A DNA stretch of 64,000 nucleotides from the NCBI RefSeq assembly GCF_023072615.1, contig NZ_JAKNRW010000001.1, positions 310,001-374,000 of the forward strand. Direction: 5' to 3'. This document shows, in pieces, positions 36,887 to 46,039 of this stretch (the stretch's first letter is position 1; each line of letters opens with the position of its first letter). Made by a program: the position numbers and the translations under genes. The stretch comes from Pseudomonas violetae. Its GTDB lineage: Bacteria; Pseudomonadota; Gammaproteobacteria; Pseudomonadales; Pseudomonadaceae. The notes beneath the pieces were generated by a model that searched no databases, had not been told where the DNA came from, and saw nothing but the letters and a program-made list of their open reading frames with translations.

Positions 36887-37161
36887 GGAGGATGCCTAAG
36901 GCCTTGGACCGCTCAAGCACTACCTCAAACTTTGAACACATGCACACCACAATCAGCACCTCGCCGCCGCACGCCCCGTGGAAAAGATTCCGCATGCGAA
37001 ACTTTCAGTCCTGTGAGATTCGCCGATGCGGGCGCCGATGTGCAGAGGTGTTCGACGTTATGGGCACAACCAGTTCACCTATACACCCTACGGGCGAAGG
37101 TAGCGTCCAGCGGACACCCTCGACATGAACTCGTTTAAGTATTCGAATAAGGTACATTTTC

Positions 37162-37461
37162 ATGACCCCACTCAGAAGCGCAGGAGCGGCATTCACCCTC
37201 ATTTGCATTATCTCCACGGCTCACGCGGGTAACGAGAAATCAATGCGCCCTCCCCTGGCAGCCGCCGCCTATCTAGTCTGCGAGGGCCTAAACGCCGGCG
37301 ATCCCGTGGCCATAACGTCGGCGTGGGGTGAAGAAGTAAATGGGTCCTGTCGTCTGGTGGATAGACGATTAGTAGCAATGCCAGAGGACAGCCCGGTACT
37401 CCAGCCCCATAAAAGCGTCCACCCAGTGTCTAGTGGGCAGCCCGAAGGACCGAACCACTAA
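37162..37461 (+). CDS. Small exported protein of unknown function
   Basis: A 99-residue protein whose start (MTPLRSAGAAFTLICIISTA, then HAG) is a signal peptide. The mature part has two Cys (VCEGLNAG; GSCRLVD) that could form a disulfide. AAGG lies about ten bases before the ATG. It may be an accessory periplasmic protein of the transfer region, but nothing in the sequence fixes a function. The 275 bases upstream hold no convincing gene. Confidence 0.5.
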   Translation: MTPLRSAGAAFTLICIISTAHAGNEKSMRPPLAAAAYLVCEGLNAGDPVAITSAWGEEVNGSCRLVDRRLVAMPEDSPVLQPHKSVHPVSSGQPEGPNH

Positions 37462-37671
37462 TCTGACTGGACGCCTAGGCGTGCGGGCTCGTGTGCATGG
37501 CGCGTCTGGCTGTTTGCTCGGCAATAGATACCGACTGGCCTAGGCGCAAGGTCGCTGTTACTACGCTCAGCAAGTCGATCTTTCGGCTGAGGCTAGGCCT
37601 GGAGTCTCTCGCTTCGCCTTGTACACCACCAGGCAGGCGTTATGTTCTTGTGAGTCAAAAAGGAGAATCCA

Positions 37672-38049
37672 ATGACTTTCACACCACACTCCACCGGTAC
37701 CAAGCACTTCGAAAAAACCTACGGCGCTGCTGCCAAGGCGATGCGCGACCTCCTTTCGTTCCTGTATGCGCGACAGGCCGGCACCGAACCTACGGAGTGG
37801 ACTACGGCAATGCATACCTCCGGCCTGGTAGTACTGCTGCCGGTCGCTGAAGACCAAGCTGTTCAGGGTGCTTACGATGCAGTCGATCCAGCGGAAACCT
37901 TTGCGAAAGCCGCCATGCGAGCGTGCGAGGCGTTTGTTGAAGAGGAAGATGATGATGAGGAACAGACTCAGTTGAGCGCTAGCCTCGTACGTGCAGCAGA
38001 AGCGGCGCAAAAGCTGGTACGGCCAAATTCCTCCTTGCTTTCAGCATGA
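37672..38049 (+). CDS. Unknown 125-residue acidic protein
   Basis: A soluble protein with an excellent ribosome binding site (AAAAAGGAGAATCCA before ATG). A helical N-terminal half is followed by an acidic run EEEDDDEE (residues about 90-97) and an Ala-rich tail. It starts 11 bp before the next gene begins and is clearly co-transcribed with it. No family is recognised. Confidence 0.6.
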   Translation: MTFTPHSTGTKHFEKTYGAAAKAMRDLLSFLYARQAGTEPTEWTTAMHTSGLVVLLPVAEDQAVQGAYDAVDPAETFAKAAMRACEAFVEEEDDDEEQTQLSASLVRAAEAAQKLVRPNSSLLSA

Positions 38050-38060
38050 AGGGGTAGCAA

Positions 38061-38390
38061 ATGACCGCTATTGAAAAATCCCAACCAGCCGACGTCCACA
38101 TCGGGAGTTTCAGCTATAGCCACAACCATTTCCTTATCCTGCTGGCATGTCTTGGGGCGATCGCCTTTGTTATCGCGCACTGGTTTGGCGTCAAGTCCAC
38201 CGTTGGCATGAGTTGGTTTGAGCGGGCTGGTACGTGGCAAATGATCTGGGCGTATCTCCTCCTCCCAATCGCGGCGTCAGGGGCCTACATCTTAAAACGT
38301 GCAGGGCACGGCGATTCTGCATTGTCGTGCATTGGAGTTGGCCTGGGTTTCTTATTGGGAGCCGCTGCCAGAACGTTCGTCACTTCCTAG
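38061..38390 (+). CDS. Small three-helix membrane protein
   Basis: A 109-residue protein with hydrophobic segments at about 24-43, 62-78 and 88-105. ATG 38061 has AGGGGTAG nine bases upstream. A strong terminator follows, so it ends the two-gene unit that begins at 37672. Function is unknown. Its place at the edge of the transfer block suggests a surface- or entry-exclusion-type role, which is a guess. Confidence 0.6.
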   Translation: MTAIEKSQPADVHIGSFSYSHNHFLILLACLGAIAFVIAHWFGVKSTVGMSWFERAGTWQMIWAYLLLPIAASGAYILKRAGHGDSALSCIGVGLGFLLGAAARTFVTS

Positions 38391-38421
38391 ATTTTGACGG
38401 TGCGTTTGAGTACCGACGATG

Positions 38422-38452
38422 AATGCCCCGGCCCGCCCGGGGCATTTTTTTT
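38422..38452 (+). terminator. Intrinsic terminator
   Basis: Stem AATGCCCCGG / CCGGGGCATT with a five-base loop, followed by a run of T residues to 38452. It closes the unit ending at 38390. Confidence 0.9.
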
Positions 38453-38524
38453 GGCTAACGCTAAGAGAACGGAAGAATATAGGTCAGTCGCTAGACACTA
38501 TTCATAGTGACCCCGAGGTATTCA

Positions 38525-39019
38525 ATGCAATTAATTTTTACGCCCGAAGCTAAATCACTGCTCGCCGAGTCGTATCCCGTCGTTTACGGGACGCTTGAGC
38601 GCGGGACACTTCGCAAATTTCTTCACGACGGATCAAGCGCGATCTTCGGGTGCAAATCTACCCGTCAGCGTCGGTCAGCTTCGACCTTGTTCACCAGCGG
38701 CGTGGACGCCGCCACAAGAAAGGTCCAAGCGGAACTCGATCGGTACGCCGGCCTGTCAGTCGAAGGGCTCTTCGATGGTTATGAGCCAGAGCCAGCGCAC
38801 CCCGAGGACATGATCTATTGGGAAGCTCTTTTAAAGGCTGTGAGGCTGGTCGCTATGTACGACCAGTTGGTTGCCCTTACGTACAAATACCCCAGTCATC
38901 TCGACGTCTCGCCCAAGGAGCTGCGAAAAGCCACTTTGATCGTAACTATGAGGCCACTTCTCAGAGTCAAGCGAGCTACGCGCATCGTCAACAGCGGCCG
39001 GGCTTTTGAACAGGGATGA
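38525..39019 (+). CDS. Unknown protein before RecD2-like gene
   Basis: A 164-residue soluble protein. ATG 38525 has CGAGGTATTC upstream; an in-frame ACG/ATG region at 38507 lacks a site. Its stop overlaps the next start (ATGA at 39016), so the two are translationally coupled. The C-terminal third is basic (LRKATLIVTMRPLLRVKRATRIVNSGR). Coupling to a RecD2-like and a TraD-like gene suggests a part in DNA processing for transfer, for example an accessory relaxosome protein. No known relaxase motif is present. Confidence 0.6.
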   Translation: MQLIFTPEAKSLLAESYPVVYGTLERGTLRKFLHDGSSAIFGCKSTRQRRSASTLFTSGVDAATRKVQAELDRYAGLSVEGLFDGYEPEPAHPEDMIYWEALLKAVRLVAMYDQLVALTYKYPSHLDVSPKELRKATLIVTMRPLLRVKRATRIVNSGRAFEQG

Positions 39020-41232
39020 ATATGGAACGTGTACCAGCGGCAGTTGATGGGCTGCTTAGAGAACAAGCAATCCTGAGCTCTATTCAGTATCACGACCCTC
39101 ACGGTCCGTGGGCACTCTGTATATTTCGGCGCGATGACGGTACGACATTTACCGCGACTGGCAGCTTTGGCCAGTCAATTCTGTACGAAGAATTCATACT
39201 CTATGGCAAATGGAGTCCGGACATACCTGGCGGGGACTTCGACACGGCCTCGTTTTCGTCTATGCCCCCCAAAGCATTGGAGACCCTCCCCCGGTACCTG
39301 TCCAGTCTCACGCAGAATCGGGTCCAAATCTCGGCTACAAGCAAGGCCGTACAGCACTTCGGCGAAAACCTGATCGATATCCTGGAGCGCGCCCCTGGCC
39401 GACTAGTGGAGGCTGGGGTATCAACGAATGACGCTGAAGTGCTCGGCAATACCTGGGCGACCGAACGCTCAAACCAACTGGCCCTTGCCCAGATAGACTT
39501 GGAAGGTATTCCACCCCAGAGACTGGGAACCCTGCAGCGGCGCCTCGGTTACATGACCGATCTGAATACCGCCCTGCGTCAGGACCCCTACCTCCTTTAC
39601 GTCCATTTCGACGATATGCTCTTCAGTACCGCTCAGAGCCTCGCCAAGCGCTTCAGGGTAACCAACGACACCGTTTCAGCTGTTAAGGGTGCCATCGTCG
39701 CCATACTGCGTCGTGAGGCCTGGCTCGGCCATAGTTACATCGAAGGCCACCCTTTGATGGAAGGGGTAGGGAAATTACTCAACCTTGATCGAACTGTACT
39801 CTTCGACCTGATTAAAGAAGCGGTGACCCAACTCTGCCTCGCGAAGGTTGCGCTTGCGGAAGACAAGAAGCTCCAACTTTACAACCTCTACGAGATCGAG
39901 AAATCACTCGTTGAAAAGGCAGCGAGTTGGACGAAGCTAAATGCTGATGACCTGGAGGACCTGGTGCCTTCAGAAGCAATAGCCCAAAAGCTGCTGCGCC
40001 CCCTCAAGCTTGGCGCGCCGGCGGCACGCACACTCGGAGCAGGTCTCTGCTGCCTGATGGCAGAGCGCCTCGCGCTGGTGCAGTGCGAAACGCTGCACGA
40101 CCAGCTGACAATCGTCCAAGGAATTCAGTTATTCCTAAACGCCTACGGCAGCGACGTTGTCGTTTCCGCTGCGAGCCGCGAAATGGTCGCGGAACTGTCG
40201 AAAACGCTGGGCGACGATGCGCAGGTCGTTGGCTACGCCGAACTCATTGGCTTAGACCCGGTGTCCGGAGTTCCTCTGCAACACCAGCAAAGCCCTATTC
40301 AGGCTGATGTGGTTGTGTTCGTTGGAACGGACGCGCTCGGGGTCGAAGAAATCCATTTCCTTCTGGAGGCTATGCCTAAAACAGGAAGGATTTTCATGTT
40401 GGGTGCCCCCAAGGATTTGCCATCGCAGACAGTTGGCCAACCCTTCGACGAGTTGGCCAAGGTTCCCGAGATTCGAACCTTCATCGCCAGCTTTTGGCTA
40501 TCCGCAAGAACAGAACACAGGATCGCAGCTAAGGACGTATGGTCCGGCTCTATCAAGCCTGATGACAGCTTCGACCCAAGTCGCCCAGTCAGCTGGCTAA
40601 ATACGCCCCGTGATGATATCGCGGCAGTCGTGAATTTCCTGCTCCGCGAACTATCTGATTCATGCGAGATCTCCCCCCTTCACGACATCAAGGCTGTGAT
40701 AGCCAGACAACACGCGGACGTACCAGGCTCCGACGCGATCGCATGGCTCACGCGGTCGATCGCTGCGGAGTTCATTGGCGGCGCAGAACCAATCGAATTC
40801 CAAGGAAAACCCCTCTACAAAGGAATGCCGGCGCTCGTGCGCCAAGCGCTTTCCCTCGAGCACCCCGCGTTTTCGATCTTTGATGCTACAGAGTTGACGA
40901 GCGAAAAGATGGTCGCAACGCCACGAGATGGTTCCCCGGTCGTGCTCAACCTCAAGCGAAACTTAAACCTGTTCCATGGGGCAGTACTAACGCCGAAGTT
41001 CATCCGCGGCCGCGTCTACGAGTTTGTCATTCTCATTGTGCTCAAAGAGCACATGGGCCTGCTCAACGCAGAATTACTCTCCACTCTCTTAAACAGCACC
41101 AAACGTTCCCTGATTCTTGTGGGCGAACTGGACGACGTTGCGGCAAGTTTCCCTGGTAACGAACCCACAAGGGTTCGCTCTCTACTCCCAAAATGGATGG
41201 CTCGTAATGGCGATCAGATCTGCCCGACTTGA
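39016..41232 (+). CDS. RecD2-like helicase homologue lacking Walker A and B residues
   Basis: Its 738 residues follow the RecD2 layout from end to end. There is an N-terminal OB-like part, a helix-hairpin-helix block (PKALETLPRYLSSL ... FGENLIDILERAPGRLVEAG ... LGYMTDLNTALRQDPYLLYV ... AKRFRVTNDTVSAVKGAIVAILRREAWLGHSYI), then an SF1 motor core. In the core, motif I, normally GGPGTGKT, is replaced by QCETLHDQ. Motif II, normally VVDEASM, reads VVFVGTDALG, while the following RIFMLGAPKDLP still matches motif III (LLLVGDPDQLP). It should bind DNA but not hydrolyse ATP in the usual way. It sits directly before the TraD-like gene (26-bp overlap), which points to a structural or relaxosome role in transfer. 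Confidence 0.75.
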   Translation: MNMERVPAAVDGLLREQAILSSIQYHDPHGPWALCIFRRDDGTTFTATGSFGQSILYEEFILYGKWSPDIPGGDFDTASFSSMPPKALETLPRYLSSLTQNRVQISATSKAVQHFGENLIDILERAPGRLVEAGVSTNDAEVLGNTWATERSNQLALAQIDLEGIPPQRLGTLQRRLGYMTDLNTALRQDPYLLYVHFDDMLFSTAQSLAKRFRVTNDTVSAVKGAIVAILRREAWLGHSYIEGHPLMEGVGKLLNLDRTVLFDLIKEAVTQLCLAKVALAEDKKLQLYNLYEIEKSLVEKAASWTKLNADDLEDLVPSEAIAQKLLRPLKLGAPAARTLGAGLCCLMAERLALVQCETLHDQLTIVQGIQLFLNAYGSDVVVSAASREMVAELSKTLGDDAQVVGYAELIGLDPVSGVPLQHQQSPIQADVVVFVGTDALGVEEIHFLLEAMPKTGRIFMLGAPKDLPSQTVGQPFDELAKVPEIRTFIASFWLSARTEHRIAAKDVWSGSIKPDDSFDPSRPVSWLNTPRDDIAAVVNFLLRELSDSCEISPLHDIKAVIARQHADVPGSDAIAWLTRSIAAEFIGGAEPIEFQGKPLYKGMPALVRQALSLEHPAFSIFDATELTSEKMVATPRDGSPVVLNLKRNLNLFHGAVLTPKFIRGRVYEFVILIVLKEHMGLLNAELLSTLLNSTKRSLILVGELDDVAASFPGNEPTRVRSLLPKWMARNGDQICPT

Positions 41233-43009
41233 GGCTCAGGAAGCCCACAAGTTAAAAATTCAGCAGGCTCGTAATGTCGCCCTGAGCCTACCGCTCATTG
41301 GAGCGGCCATTCCCTTTGTGCCGCTGCCTATTGCCTTGGCTGTAGCCGTCGGATGTGCATTCTGGACACTGTTCCTCGATAGAAAGGACCAGGAGCAAGA
41401 GACCCCACTTGTTTGGGACCGCAGCTACACACAAAGCGAATTACCCGACTGCGACTTTCAACGGTCGACGTTCTTTGGCAGGGCGATGCCATGGGTAGAG
41501 TGGAAAGAGCGAACCGATGCTGTCGCGAACCTGAAGGGTGTTACCAGCGCCGACGACTGCCGCCGATCCCTGATTGAAGCTTACCCTGGCATGATCCCTT
41601 TCATGCTTTCCGACGACATTATGACGCGCCACGTTGCGCTGCTGGCCGCGACAGGTACCGGTAAGACCGAGCTGATTCTGAGCATCATCCAACAACAAAT
41701 AAAAAAGGGCGCAGGCCTGCTGCTAGTCGAAGCAAAAAGTGACTCAGATTTTGCGGGTGCAATCTACGGCATGATGAAAGCTGCGGGGCGCCTTGATCAA
41801 TTCAAACTGATCAACTTCGAATTCCCCGAGCAAAGCCACACCTACAATCCGTTCTTCTCCGGCGGAGTTCGTGCCACGCTGTCGACAGCGATGAAAATGC
41901 AGGCGAACTCTAAGGAAGAGTTCTGGACAGACGTAAACCGATACTCCCTATCGGCTGTAATTCTTTGCATGAAACTTCAGCCAGGGGATCTCGCCTTCCA
42001 CATCAAGGACCTCATCGCAGTTCTGTCTGATTTCAACCTTCTACTGAAATTCGTAAAACGCATCCGCGAGACGGATTCCAGTTCCCATAAGGACGGCAAG
42101 GAATTCCTTTTTTCCTATCTGCGATATTGGTACGACGAAGACAAGGGGGAATGGAACCGCAAGCTATTTAAAAACATGCTCCAGGGTGCGATCTCAAAGC
42201 TCTCCGCATTTGCGCACTCCGAATATTCAAGCATTGTTAACACTTACACGCCCGACGTTGACCTTAAGGAGTCGATCCTGAACGGTGAGGTGGTAGTACT
42301 GTCGATGTCTGCCCTCGCCGACAAGGATGGTGTTGAGTTGATGGGTAAGCTCTTTATTTCAGACCTTGCAAGGGCTGTCGGTGAGATTCAGCTTCAAAAA
42401 CTGAAACCGCTGATGATTTGCCCGGCGATTTTTGACGAATACGGCTCCTTTGCTGAAGAAGGTCAAGTTGTCCTTTTCCAACTTGCCCGAAGCGCGAACG
42501 TGCCAATCATCATCGCCTTCCAGGGGGTTGGTTTCCTTCAGGCGAAGTCGGCCCCCTTTGTCGAACAGGTTCTTGGGAACTGCTGGACCCATTTGTACTG
42601 CGATATCCGAGACACCGAGACGCGGGCGTTTGCTTGCAAGCTGGCAGGCACCGTGCTCCGCAAATTCGAGCAGGAGACAACGGGAACCAGTGCCGGCGCC
42701 AGCCATAGCTCGGAGCAGTCAGGAATTATATCCAACGAAAATACTGGCACGAGCTCGAGTACTGGCGCCAAAGCCACCCGTGAAGACCTCCTACAGCCGG
42801 ATGACTTCCAAACCCTGGATCAAGGTGACGGAATCATCATTGCGAAATCCGGCACCTACCGCGTACGGATGCCGATGGTCCGCAACACGTTCCCTTCGAC
42901 TCACTTCCGCGACATGAAGCTCACGCGGCGGCATTCACGCGGCCGAGCGGGTATCAACGCGTGGAAGGACTTCACCGAGACTAACCGCAGGCTGTTGGAC
43001 GACCTGTGA
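41207..43009 (+). CDS. traD: Type IV coupling protein, TraD-like
   Basis: This is an inner-membrane ATPase that brings the DNA-relaxase complex to the secretion channel. Two hydrophobic helices (residues about 21-57) anchor it. Walker A AATGTGKTE lies near residue 148 and Walker B CPAIFDEYGSF near 405. RSANVPIIIAFQGVGFLQ follows as in TraD/TraG, and the Ser/Thr-rich stretch is around 490-525. ATG 41207 is chosen; earlier in-frame codons overlap the preceding gene deeply. The C-terminal tail (KDFTETNRRLLDDL) is acidic-ended, as in TraD proteins that contact relaxosome partners. It overlaps the RecD2-like gene by 26 bp. Confidence 0.88.
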   Translation: MAIRSARLEAQEAHKLKIQQARNVALSLPLIGAAIPFVPLPIALAVAVGCAFWTLFLDRKDQEQETPLVWDRSYTQSELPDCDFQRSTFFGRAMPWVEWKERTDAVANLKGVTSADDCRRSLIEAYPGMIPFMLSDDIMTRHVALLAATGTGKTELILSIIQQQIKKGAGLLLVEAKSDSDFAGAIYGMMKAAGRLDQFKLINFEFPEQSHTYNPFFSGGVRATLSTAMKMQANSKEEFWTDVNRYSLSAVILCMKLQPGDLAFHIKDLIAVLSDFNLLLKFVKRIRETDSSSHKDGKEFLFSYLRYWYDEDKGEWNRKLFKNMLQGAISKLSAFAHSEYSSIVNTYTPDVDLKESILNGEVVVLSMSALADKDGVELMGKLFISDLARAVGEIQLQKLKPLMICPAIFDEYGSFAEEGQVVLFQLARSANVPIIIAFQGVGFLQAKSAPFVEQVLGNCWTHLYCDIRDTETRAFACKLAGTVLRKFEQETTGTSAGASHSSEQSGIISNENTGTSSSTGAKATREDLLQPDDFQTLDQGDGIIIAKSGTYRVRMPMVRNTFPSTHFRDMKLTRRHSRGRAGINAWKDFTETNRRLLDDL

Positions 43010-43049
43010 GCAAAACATTTCGCATGCAGAAACTTTTAGGGAATTTTGT

Positions 43050-43391
43050 ATGACTTGGCTACAGCAGCTGCGCAATTGGGATTACGGCCTCGATGGCATC
43101 ATCGCGTGGATACTGAACCTGATGGAGTTCCACATCCAGCGGGCCGGGATTCTGGGCTACTTGGGGATCGTGGTTTTCATTGTAGGCTTGGGCCTAGCCT
43201 TCCCTGCCACACGTGGCGTCACGAGTCTCATCGTGAGTGGTGTTTTCCGGATGTTTTTCACATTCATTCAGAACCTCCTCACTCTTCTTACCGCAGACCT
43301 AATCAAATTTGTCGGTCAGATTTTACTCGCGCTGTTCCACCGAACGAGACGGTGGGTAGTTGACCTGATCGGGCGCACCCGTCGGGACTGA
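43050..43391 (+). CDS. Small membrane protein next to coupling gene
   Basis: A 113-residue protein with hydrophobic segments at about 33-51 and 60-95 and a basic C-terminal tail (HRTRRWVVDLIGRTRRD). It starts 40 bp after traD and ends just before a terminator, closing the coupling-protein unit. It has no recognised family. A TraD-assisting membrane role is plausible from position. Confidence 0.65.
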   Translation: MTWLQQLRNWDYGLDGIIAWILNLMEFHIQRAGILGYLGIVVFIVGLGLAFPATRGVTSLIVSGVFRMFFTFIQNLLTLLTADLIKFVGQILLALFHRTRRWVVDLIGRTRRD

Positions 43392-43395
43392 AAAT

Positions 43396-43420
43396 AAACC
43401 CGGGCAATCCGGGTTTTTTT
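43396..43420 (+). terminator. Intrinsic terminator between coupling and pilus units
   Basis: Stem AAACCCGG / CCGGGTTT with a GCAAT loop and a T-run. It separates the RecD2-traD unit from the pilus/T4SS unit, which therefore needs its own promoter in 43421-43480. Confidence 0.88.
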
Positions 43421-43480
43421 ACGCCAAAGCTGCGGATTTGGGGCAGTCGCTTTCCACTATTTAAGGAAAGGAGATCCCCA

Positions 43481-43831
43481 ATGAAAGCCGTCCTTCAATT
43501 CCTCTGCATATCCAGTGTCGCGTTTAGCGCAGTAGCTTCTGACTATGCGGTTGATGCGTATGTCATCGATCAGCGCGACCCCAAGTATCAGATCGCACTC
43601 GAGCACCTGTCGAACGCCGGCCGGTCGCTTCGTCTTGCGCAAGACGAATTGAAAAAGGCCGAGGCTTCCCACCCCCTTCCGGGACTTGATTTGGTTCGCA
43701 TGTTGAGCCAGGTCAGGCCTGTGGAAGAAACCATCAACGTGATCCTGCGCCCTGAGCAAAAGCGGCTCAAATACCAGGAGCTCACACCAGATGGTCAGTT
43801 TTTCACTACCCCCCTACGACATGGAGATTGA
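43481..43831 (+). CDS. Exported protein, RAQPRD-like conjugative element protein
   Basis: A 116-residue protein with a signal peptide (MKAVLQFLCISSVAFSAVAS) and a mature helical domain. It has a heptad-like centre (RSLRLAQDELKKAEA) and the ending LKYQELTPDGQFF. That outline is reminiscent of the RAQPRD family found at the start of many conjugation operons, but the match is weak. GGAGATCCCCA precedes the ATG. It is the first gene of the pilus unit. Confidence 0.6.
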   Translation: MKAVLQFLCISSVAFSAVASDYAVDAYVIDQRDPKYQIALEHLSNAGRSLRLAQDELKKAEASHPLPGLDLVRMLSQVRPVEETINVILRPEQKRLKYQELTPDGQFFTTPLRHGD

Positions 43832-43835
43832 GACG

Positions 43836-44216
43836 ATGACCGTCTACGGATACCCCAACAAAACCATACGCCTGGAGGAACTGAGGCGGTTCATGGTCTT
43901 TATGCTGATGCTGATCGCCGTGTCCGCGCTGTTCTTACTTCCTTCGATGGCACACGCCGCAGACGGAGCGCAATGGAACGGACAGTTCGGTCCTGACGCC
44001 ACCATAACCAACAATACCAACGCAAGCTTGAAGGGCTGGTGGCAGACAGCTGCAAGCTGGAGTTTGTGGATCTCTATCGGATGCCTGCTGTTCTCCATCT
44101 TTTTCTTGGGTGGTAAATGGTGGTGGATTCCGGTTTGCGTATTCCTGATTTGCCTGTTCGGCGAAAAAACTATCACCCAAGTCGGCGCTTGGGCCGGTTT
44201 CGCGGCATTGACTTAA
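43836..44216 (+). CDS. Candidate conjugative pilin, TraA-like
   Basis: A 126-residue protein from ATG 43836 (GGAG nine bases before). It has a long leader ending LLPSMAHAADGA, a typical leader-peptidase site. The mature part of about 86 residues has two hydrophobic helices (SWSLWISIGCLLFSIFFLGG and WWIPVCVFLICLFG). Size, leader and two-helix plan are those of F-type propilins, and it precedes traL as traA does in F. No close sequence match is claimed. Confidence 0.7.
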   Translation: MTVYGYPNKTIRLEELRRFMVFMLMLIAVSALFLLPSMAHAADGAQWNGQFGPDATITNNTNASLKGWWQTAASWSLWISIGCLLFSIFFLGGKWWWIPVCVFLICLFGEKTITQVGAWAGFAALT

Positions 44217-44229
44217 ACAGGAACCGGTA

Positions 44230-44613
44230 ATGCGCCTTAGAACCACAACAGATAGCGACACATTCGTCTATGCAACTTCGCCTTTGAATTTCGGCGGTGT
44301 TGAGAAGGAAGACCTCCTGACGTGGATGGTCCCGATGGCGATTGCGAACCAGTTTATGGACGATCCCTTCTACGCATTCGCGGTGGGTTGCTTCTGTTTG
44401 TGGCTCTACAAGCGGCTCACAGCCGGGACCCCACCTGGGCACATGGTTCTCCGCCTAAGTGTGGGAATGGGCCGTTTTGAACACAGCGACTTCGCCAACC
44501 AGTTTCCAGCCGCAAAAAAAGTAATTCGCTTCCTGAACAATTTTCTAAACAACCTTTGGCTCGAAGTAGGTCTCCTGCCCTCGCCAACCTATTGCAACCG
44601 ATACGAGCCTTAA
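44230..44613 (+). CDS. traL: TraL-like T4SS assembly protein
   Basis: A 127-residue inner-membrane protein. A hydrophobic middle (MVPMAIANQFMDDPFYAFAVGCFCLWLYKRL) is followed by a Gly-rich turn and a soluble end. Length and position, between the pilin and the TraE-like gene, are those of TraL in F-type pilus operons. It starts 14 bp after the pilin gene. Confidence 0.75.
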   Translation: MRLRTTTDSDTFVYATSPLNFGGVEKEDLLTWMVPMAIANQFMDDPFYAFAVGCFCLWLYKRLTAGTPPGHMVLRLSVGMGRFEHSDFANQFPAAKKVIRFLNNFLNNLWLEVGLLPSPTYCNRYEP

Positions 44614-44615
44614 TT

Positions 44616-45248
44616 ATGAGTGATGAATACGGCGCACCCCTCCGTTACTTTAATCTGCTCGGTCGTGGTGAGTTAAAAGCCAATCGCATCAGTGTTGCGT
44701 TTATTGCCGTCTCCGTAATCCTGGGAGGGGTAATTGCTTATTTGGTAAGCATGAATACAGAGCTACAACGCACTAATCTCGAGCTACAAGGGCAACGCGT
44801 AATGTACGGCTATCCGAACGCCGACGGCGTGTTCGTGAGCGAGAACGCAATCCCTGAACGCCATCTAATCTCTTTCGTGTCTGTATTTCTGGACAACTTT
44901 TATAACTTTACTCCAGAGTCATCGTTCACGAATGCCAACGAAGCGATGAGACTTATGTCTTCTCGTCTTCGAGCTGTACAAGAAGACACATTGAAAATTG
45001 TAGCCAAGCAATCGGCTGAGCAACAGATCACACAGGTCTTTGTACGAACTTCTCCTTATAAAATTGAAACCACGCCACAGGGCTATATCGTTTCATTCCA
45101 GGCGTTCCGCTACCGTGCGACTTTGAACACCGTATTCGCCAAGAGCAAATTCGATGTGAAGCTTTTGCTTAAACCAGTGAAGCCGTCCAAACACTTCGAG
45201 TGGGCGATCGTTGCAGACGATTTGCAGACTCAGGAGATAATTAAGTGA
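44616..45248 (+). CDS. traE: TraE-like (VirB5/VirB8-class) T4SS protein
   Basis: A 210-residue protein with one N-terminal transmembrane helix (ISVAFIAVSVILGGVIAYLVSM, residues about 23-44). The rest is a periplasmic domain of mixed strands (QVFVRTSPYKIETTPQGYIVSFQAFRYRATLNTVF), as in TraE. ATG 44616 is two bases after traL ends. TraE belongs to the pilus assembly platform with TraL. Its end overlaps the TraK-like gene by 4 bp. Confidence 0.78.
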   Translation: MSDEYGAPLRYFNLLGRGELKANRISVAFIAVSVILGGVIAYLVSMNTELQRTNLELQGQRVMYGYPNADGVFVSENAIPERHLISFVSVFLDNFYNFTPESSFTNANEAMRLMSSRLRAVQEDTLKIVAKQSAEQQITQVFVRTSPYKIETTPQGYIVSFQAFRYRATLNTVFAKSKFDVKLLLKPVKPSKHFEWAIVADDLQTQEIIK

Positions 45249-46039
45249 AAAAGACTATTCTGGCTGCGATGGTTGCCGCAGTCCTTGCTACACCCGTATT
45301 TGCTGAAGAGGAATGCAACCGTTCCCCGCGAAGTGTCATGTATCAAAACTCCCCCGTTGATGTGTTCATATCGAATGACACTCAGCGGGCAGAGGTTATT
45401 TTTCCAGAGTCATTTCTTCAGGGTATCAACGTTGAAAATAGGGAAGGCTTGGACTTTTATCCCACTCCTATCCCCAACAAGCTGGCATTTCAAAGCCACG
45501 ATCCCCTATATACCGGAATCGTGACAGTTGACGGTTCTTCGCGCCAATCCTATCTGGTCAACCTGATTACCCGGCCTGGGTGCGCAGACAGCCAAGTCTC
45601 GATTACCCATCAAGCACCAGTTGATCGCTCACAACTGGCCCGCGACGGTAAAGGCCACGTAAAGGGTCTTATGAACTACCTGTTTGATGGCACTGTACCA
45701 AATGGGTACCGCAAAAACGATTTTTCAAAGCTGACCAAAGATCAACGTGTCGTTTTCCGTCAAGGCTCTGTCGAGTTCTCTCTGCAGTCACAACTCATAG
45801 GGCCGAGTTACGTTGGCACTACCTATCAGATCGTCAACCGTGGGCGCACCTCATTTAAGGTGGCGATCGACCAGATCGATTACTCCAACAAAGCAGTGAA
45901 AGAGTCCATAGGCACCGCGCGCCAAGTAGCCATGCTGCCTTCCTCGCGGGTACTCGGCCCTTCTCCCGAATTCATCACCGAGGTTTACGGGGACTCGCAC
46001 CGCGGGCTGCTCTTCATCGTATCGGAGAAGAGCAAATGA
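45245..46039 (+). CDS. traK: TraK-like periplasmic (VirB9-type) channel protein
   Basis: A 264-residue exported protein with signal peptide MKKTILAAMVAAVLATPVFA. The mature part is a beta-rich domain with VYGYPN-free, VirB9-like text (FISNDTQRAEVIFPESF; YTGIVTVDGSSRQSYLVNLITR). It forms the outer-membrane core with TraB and TraV. It is last but one before traB and overlaps it by 4 bp (ATGA). Confidence 0.75.
   Translation: MKKTILAAMVAAVLATPVFAEEECNRSPRSVMYQNSPVDVFISNDTQRAEVIFPESFLQGINVENREGLDFYPTPIPNKLAFQSHDPLYTGIVTVDGSSRQSYLVNLITRPGCADSQVSITHQAPVDRSQLARDGKGHVKGLMNYLFDGTVPNGYRKNDFSKLTKDQRVVFRQGSVEFSLQSQLIGPSYVGTTYQIVNRGRTSFKVAIDQIDYSNKAVKESIGTARQVAMLPSSRVLGPSPEFITEVYGDSHRGLLFIVSEKSK

Noticed and set aside
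36883..37128. 81-codon plus-strand frame
   Set aside because: Low-complexity, basic composition with no domain; no ribosome binding site of note.
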